8,459 nt of DNA from Bdellovibrionales bacterium (GTDB taxonomy: Bacteria; Bdellovibrionota; UBA1018; CAIMNF01). Of this stretch, positions 5,559 through 8,459 are shown piece after piece. The stretch lies in NCBI GenBank assembly GCA_947457605.1, contig CANGWP010000097.1, positions 1 to 8,459 of the forward strand. Direction: 5' to 3'. Both the position numbers and the translations under genes were made by a program. A model generated the notes under the pieces. The model saw only the letters and a program-made list of their open reading frames with translations, searched no databases and was not told where the DNA came from. Within the stretch, counting starts at the first letter, position 1. The number at the start of each line of letters is the position of its first letter.

Positions 5559-6232
5559 TTTTAAGAGCAAAAAACCTGCATCGGGAATTCAAGAAAGAGA
5601 AAGAACGGATTTCAGTCGTGAAGGGAGTGACCCTCGATCTTCACGCCGGAGATTGCGTTGCGATCATGGGAGCATCGGGTGCCGGGAAGTCCACGCTTTT
5701 GCACATGCTGGGCGCGCTGGATCGCCCAAGCCACGGGGACCTTTATTTCGGCCCGAAAAACACGCACGTTTGGAAGATGTCGGATGAGGAGCTCTCGGAT
5801 TTCCGGAACCGCAATCTTGGGTTCGTTTTCCAGTTTCACTACCTGCTTCCGGAGTTCACCGCACTTGAGAATGTGATGATGCCAGCCCTCATCTCGGGAA
5901 TGGAGCGCGAGGAAGCTGCCAAGCGCGCGACCGAACTCTTGCGCTTCACGGGGCTAGGCGAACGCCTTCACCACAAGCCGGGTGAGCTTTCGGGGGGGGA
6001 ACAGCAGCGGGTGGCGATTGCCCGGGCTGTGATCCTTAAGCCCAAAATCCTGCTTGGGGATGAAATGACCGGAAACCTGGACTCTGAAAATAGCAAAAAG
6101 GTGATTGATCTGCTTTTGGACCTGAACCGGGAGTTTGGAATTGCCATTCTCATCGTGACCCATGACCAGGAGGTCGCAAGTAGGATGAAGCGGGTGCTCA
6201 CGATGAAGGATGGAAAAATCATGAGTTCGTGA
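5546..6232 (+). CDS. lolD: lipoprotein-releasing ABC transporter ATP-binding protein LolD
   Basis: This 228-residue ATPase powers lipoprotein release by LolC. Its nucleotide-binding elements are in order: Walker A GASGAGKST (42-50), Q-loop Gln96 in the LolD-like FVFQFHYLLPEFTALENV (93-110), signature LSGGEQQRVAIARA (148-161), Walker B with Asp172 and catalytic Glu173, the NLDS D-loop (177-180) and the H-loop His206 in VTHD. The FQFHYLLPEFTALENV segment distinguishes LolD from the related MacB and FtsE ATPases. Walker B reads GDEMTGNLD, with methionine where most relatives have proline (DEPTGNLD). GAGGG (5535-5539) lies 6 bp before the ATG, and the 13-bp overlap with lolC suggests translational coupling. 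Confidence 0.95.
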   Translation: MDNVILRAKNLHREFKKEKERISVVKGVTLDLHAGDCVAIMGASGAGKSTLLHMLGALDRPSHGDLYFGPKNTHVWKMSDEELSDFRNRNLGFVFQFHYLLPEFTALENVMMPALISGMEREEAAKRATELLRFTGLGERLHHKPGELSGGEQQRVAIARAVILKPKILLGDEMTGNLDSENSKKVIDLLLDLNREFGIAILIVTHDQEVASRMKRVLTMKDGKIMSS

Positions 6233-6248
6233 TACTGAAGAATCACGC

Positions 6249-8459
6249 GTGAGATCCCTGTTCCTAGTAATTGCATCAAGTATTTTGTTTGCGGAGGCTC
6301 AAGCCGCTTCGGTGACCGGAGTGGACACTGTGGGCCTGAAGAGGATCGAGCGGGATGCCATCCTTGAGAAGATCTCCTCCAAGCCCGGATCCGAATATTC
6401 TCCTGAGAAGGTCAGAAGCGACATCGAGTCCCTGTATGGAATGGGTTACTTCGATGAGATCGAAATCCATCGTGAGGAAAAACAAGGTGGCGTGGGATTG
6501 CGCTTGGAATTCAAGGAGCGCCCCCTGATCAATGAAGTCCTTTTCGAGGGGAACGAAAAAATCGGGACTTCTGATCTTGAAGAGGCAATCAAGGTGAAGA
6601 AATGGTCGATCCTGGATGTGAACAAGGTTCAGGCCGACCTTGAGATCCTCCAGAAACAGTACGAGGACAAGGGATACTTCCTCGCAAAGATTTCATACGA
6701 GACCCGTCCTGATAAAGAGGGTGAGGTCAAACTTGTTTACAAGGTTTCTGATTATGAAAAGGTGCAGATCAAGCGGATCACCTTTCTCAACAACAAAAAA
6801 TTCGGAAGCGAGAAACTCAAGGGCTTGTTTGCCGAGACGAAGGAAGGCGATTCCGTAAGCTTCTTCTCGAGCGGTGGCTCCTTCAAGGAAGCTTCTTTCA
6901 AAACGGACCTTCAGCGCCTTACCTATTACTACCTTGAAAACGGCTATCTCAAGTTTCGCCACGAGAATCCTGTGATCACGATCAGTGATGACAAGAAGTA
7001 TGTGTTTATCTCCACTTACGTGGATGAGGGCGAGCAGTATTCGATTGGCTCCTATGATTTTTCGGGCGATCTTTTGTACCCGAAGGATGAGCTGAGAAAC
7101 GAGATCAAACTGAAGGAAGGCCAGGTCTTTTCCATCTCCGGACGAAACGCCGACATTCAGCGGCTTACCGAAAAATATCAGGATCTCGGTTATGCGTTTG
7201 TGAACGTGATTCCCAAGATGGAATTCAACGACGAGAACCGGACCGTGTCGATGGATTATTCCTTTGAAAAGGGGAACCTCGTGCATTTTGGCGAGATCCG
7301 CGTGGTTGGAAATTCGAAAACCTACGACAAAGTGATTCGCCGGGAGCTTCGGATTTATGAGGGGGAGTTGTACAGCGGGTCGAATCTCAGGATTTCAAAA
7401 GAGAGGGTGGAGCGTCTCGGATTCTTTGCTCCCGGTGAAACCCAGTTCAATCAAGTTCCCCGCAAGGGTCGTGATGATGTGGTCGATATCGAGATCCAGG
7501 TCAAGGAGCGTTCTACCGGAAGCGTAACCCTTGGGGCAGGATACAGCTCGGTTCAAGGGTTCTTTTTTCAGGGCAAGATCCAGGAGATCAACCTGTTTGG
7601 GCGGGGTCAAAACCTCAGCTTTGAAACCCAGTGGGGCAAGGAAGACCTCGTGCGAAGCTTCTCGCTCTCCTTCCTCGATCCCTACGCACTTGATACGAAC
7701 TGGAGTGCTGGTTTTGATCTTTTCATGGCAAACTCCCCGATTCCTGATCGATACCTGATCCGACGATCCGGATTGAATCTCAGGGCCGGGTATCCCATCA
7801 GTGACTACACCCAGGCATTTGTGACTTACAAATTCGAACACCTCCGCGTTCTTGCGAATTATGCAGATATTCAGAATGCCAATCGTGCGGCTCCGGGCTC
7901 GACCTTGCCAGCGCTCAGGGCGGATGATGCCCTGGACAAAGGGATCCTCTCGAGTCTTGTGTTCAGCGTGGTCCGGGACAAGCGAAACAACCGATTCGAG
8001 ACCACCGACGGAAATTACCAAAGCGGCTCACTTGAAGTGGCGGGACTCGGCGGGGTGAAAAACTTTGCCAAACTCATCTTGAACAATCGCTACTACAACA
8101 ACTTTGTCGGCAATTTCGTGTTCAAGAACAGCACCGAGTTCGGGGCGCTCATGAACACCGGCGGCCGGGGAATTCCTCCGTCCGAGAAGTTTTTTCTCGG
8201 TGGTCCCTGGAACATGAGGGGATATGATGCATTCAGTCTTTCCCCGATCGCGACCTATGCGGACGGGACGGTCGAAAAGCTCGGAGGGGTATCCCAGTTC
8301 TATTCTCTTTTCGAACTCGAACACCCCCTGATCAAGGAGGCCGGAATTAAATGGGTTTTGTTTTATGACATCGGGAATTCGTTTGGGGGAGTCCCTCTCT
8401 TCGATTCCGGGCAGAGTTTTGAGCTTCGCCAGAACTATGGATTTGGAATTCGCTGGTTC
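6249..8459 (+). CDS. bamA: outer membrane protein assembly factor BamA, C-terminus cut by window edge
   Basis: The frame is open for 737 codons to the last base, so the final barrel strand(s), perhaps 40-60 residues, are missing. BamA is the outer-membrane core that folds beta-barrel proteins into the membrane. A signal peptide covers about residues 1-19 (cleavage likely after AEAQA). Five POTRA domains follow at about 22-91, 93-168, 171-262, 263-343 and 345-423, then the barrel from about 424 with LGAGYSS (428-434). The diagnostic loop-6 motif is in FLGGPWNMRGYDAF (649-662). POTRA3 carries a Ser/Gly/Phe-rich insertion at 203-217. The start is GTG 6249; an in-frame stop at 6222-6224 blocks anything longer, and weak GAAGAA (6237-6242) lies 6 bp upstream. 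It begins 16 bp after lolD and shares its operon. Confidence 0.95.
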   Translation, partial: MRSLFLVIASSILFAEAQAASVTGVDTVGLKRIERDAILEKISSKPGSEYSPEKVRSDIESLYGMGYFDEIEIHREEKQGGVGLRLEFKERPLINEVLFEGNEKIGTSDLEEAIKVKKWSILDVNKVQADLEILQKQYEDKGYFLAKISYETRPDKEGEVKLVYKVSDYEKVQIKRITFLNNKKFGSEKLKGLFAETKEGDSVSFFSSGGSFKEASFKTDLQRLTYYYLENGYLKFRHENPVITISDDKKYVFISTYVDEGEQYSIGSYDFSGDLLYPKDELRNEIKLKEGQVFSISGRNADIQRLTEKYQDLGYAFVNVIPKMEFNDENRTVSMDYSFEKGNLVHFGEIRVVGNSKTYDKVIRRELRIYEGELYSGSNLRISKERVERLGFFAPGETQFNQVPRKGRDDVVDIEIQVKERSTGSVTLGAGYSSVQGFFFQGKIQEINLFGRGQNLSFETQWGKEDLVRSFSLSFLDPYALDTNWSAGFDLFMANSPIPDRYLIRRSGLNLRAGYPISDYTQAFVTYKFEHLRVLANYADIQNANRAAPGSTLPALRADDALDKGILSSLVFSVVRDKRNNRFETTDGNYQSGSLEVAGLGGVKNFAKLILNNRYYNNFVGNFVFKNSTEFGALMNTGGRGIPPSEKFFLGGPWNMRGYDAFSLSPIATYADGTVEKLGGVSQFYSLFELEHPLIKEAGIKWVLFYDIGNSFGGVPLFDSGQSFELRQNYGFGIRWF

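Noticed and set aside
6693..8021. Two long minus-strand frames (6693-7286 and 7395-8021) opposite bamA
   Set aside because: They are antisense shadows of the BamA POTRA and barrel regions, with no domain features of their own.

Overview
The window looks like ordinary chromosome from a Gram-negative bacterium with a full outer membrane and moderate GC content. The run lolC-lolD-bamA, with a single Lol permease gene directly followed by its ATPase and then BamA, together with a TRL-family lipoprotein, suggests a Bdellovibrionota or former deltaproteobacterial lineage. That placement is inference from gene content; there is no rRNA gene here to confirm it.

Layout. (1) Positions 30-601, minus strand: a small TRL-like lipoprotein gene, preceded by an AT-rich palindrome next to its start codon and by a possible 65-residue gene with a good promoter. 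(2) Positions 602-1017: a divergent intergenic region with two predicted promoters facing outward, a bulged hairpin and an 8-bp inverted repeat, but no convincing gene between them. (3) Positions 1018-2988, plus strand: a compact operon of methylmalonyl-CoA epimerase, rhomboid intramembrane protease and SAM-dependent methyltransferase. The first two genes overlap by 11 bp and the last two are 23 bp apart. (4) Positions 2989-3088: a gap with an imperfect stem-loop and a new promoter. (5) Positions 3089-8459, plus strand: a second tight operon of a 59-residue unknown protein, thioredoxin reductase (trxB), lolC, lolD and bamA. BamA runs off the right edge.

How the genes fit together. LolC and LolD form the inner-membrane ABC machine that releases lipoproteins towards the outer membrane. 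BamA inserts beta-barrel proteins and works with lipoprotein partners that themselves need Lol, so these three make a coherent envelope-biogenesis operon. TrxB supplies reducing power to thioredoxin in the cytoplasm, and its place upstream may reflect co-transcription only. The epimerase belongs to propionyl-CoA/methylmalonyl-CoA metabolism; its link to the rhomboid and the methyltransferase is positional only.

The most notable pattern is in gene starts. Genes inside the operons have a readable Shine-Dalgarno sequence. The three predicted first genes of transcripts (start codons at 601 minus, 1018 plus and 3089 plus) have none, and each has a promoter-like -35/17-bp/-10 arrangement ending only 7-9 bp before the start codon, which predicts leaderless or nearly leaderless mRNAs. 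I see no mobile element, CRISPR array, defence system or tRNA/rRNA gene, and no clear candidate for a wholly new multi-gene system.
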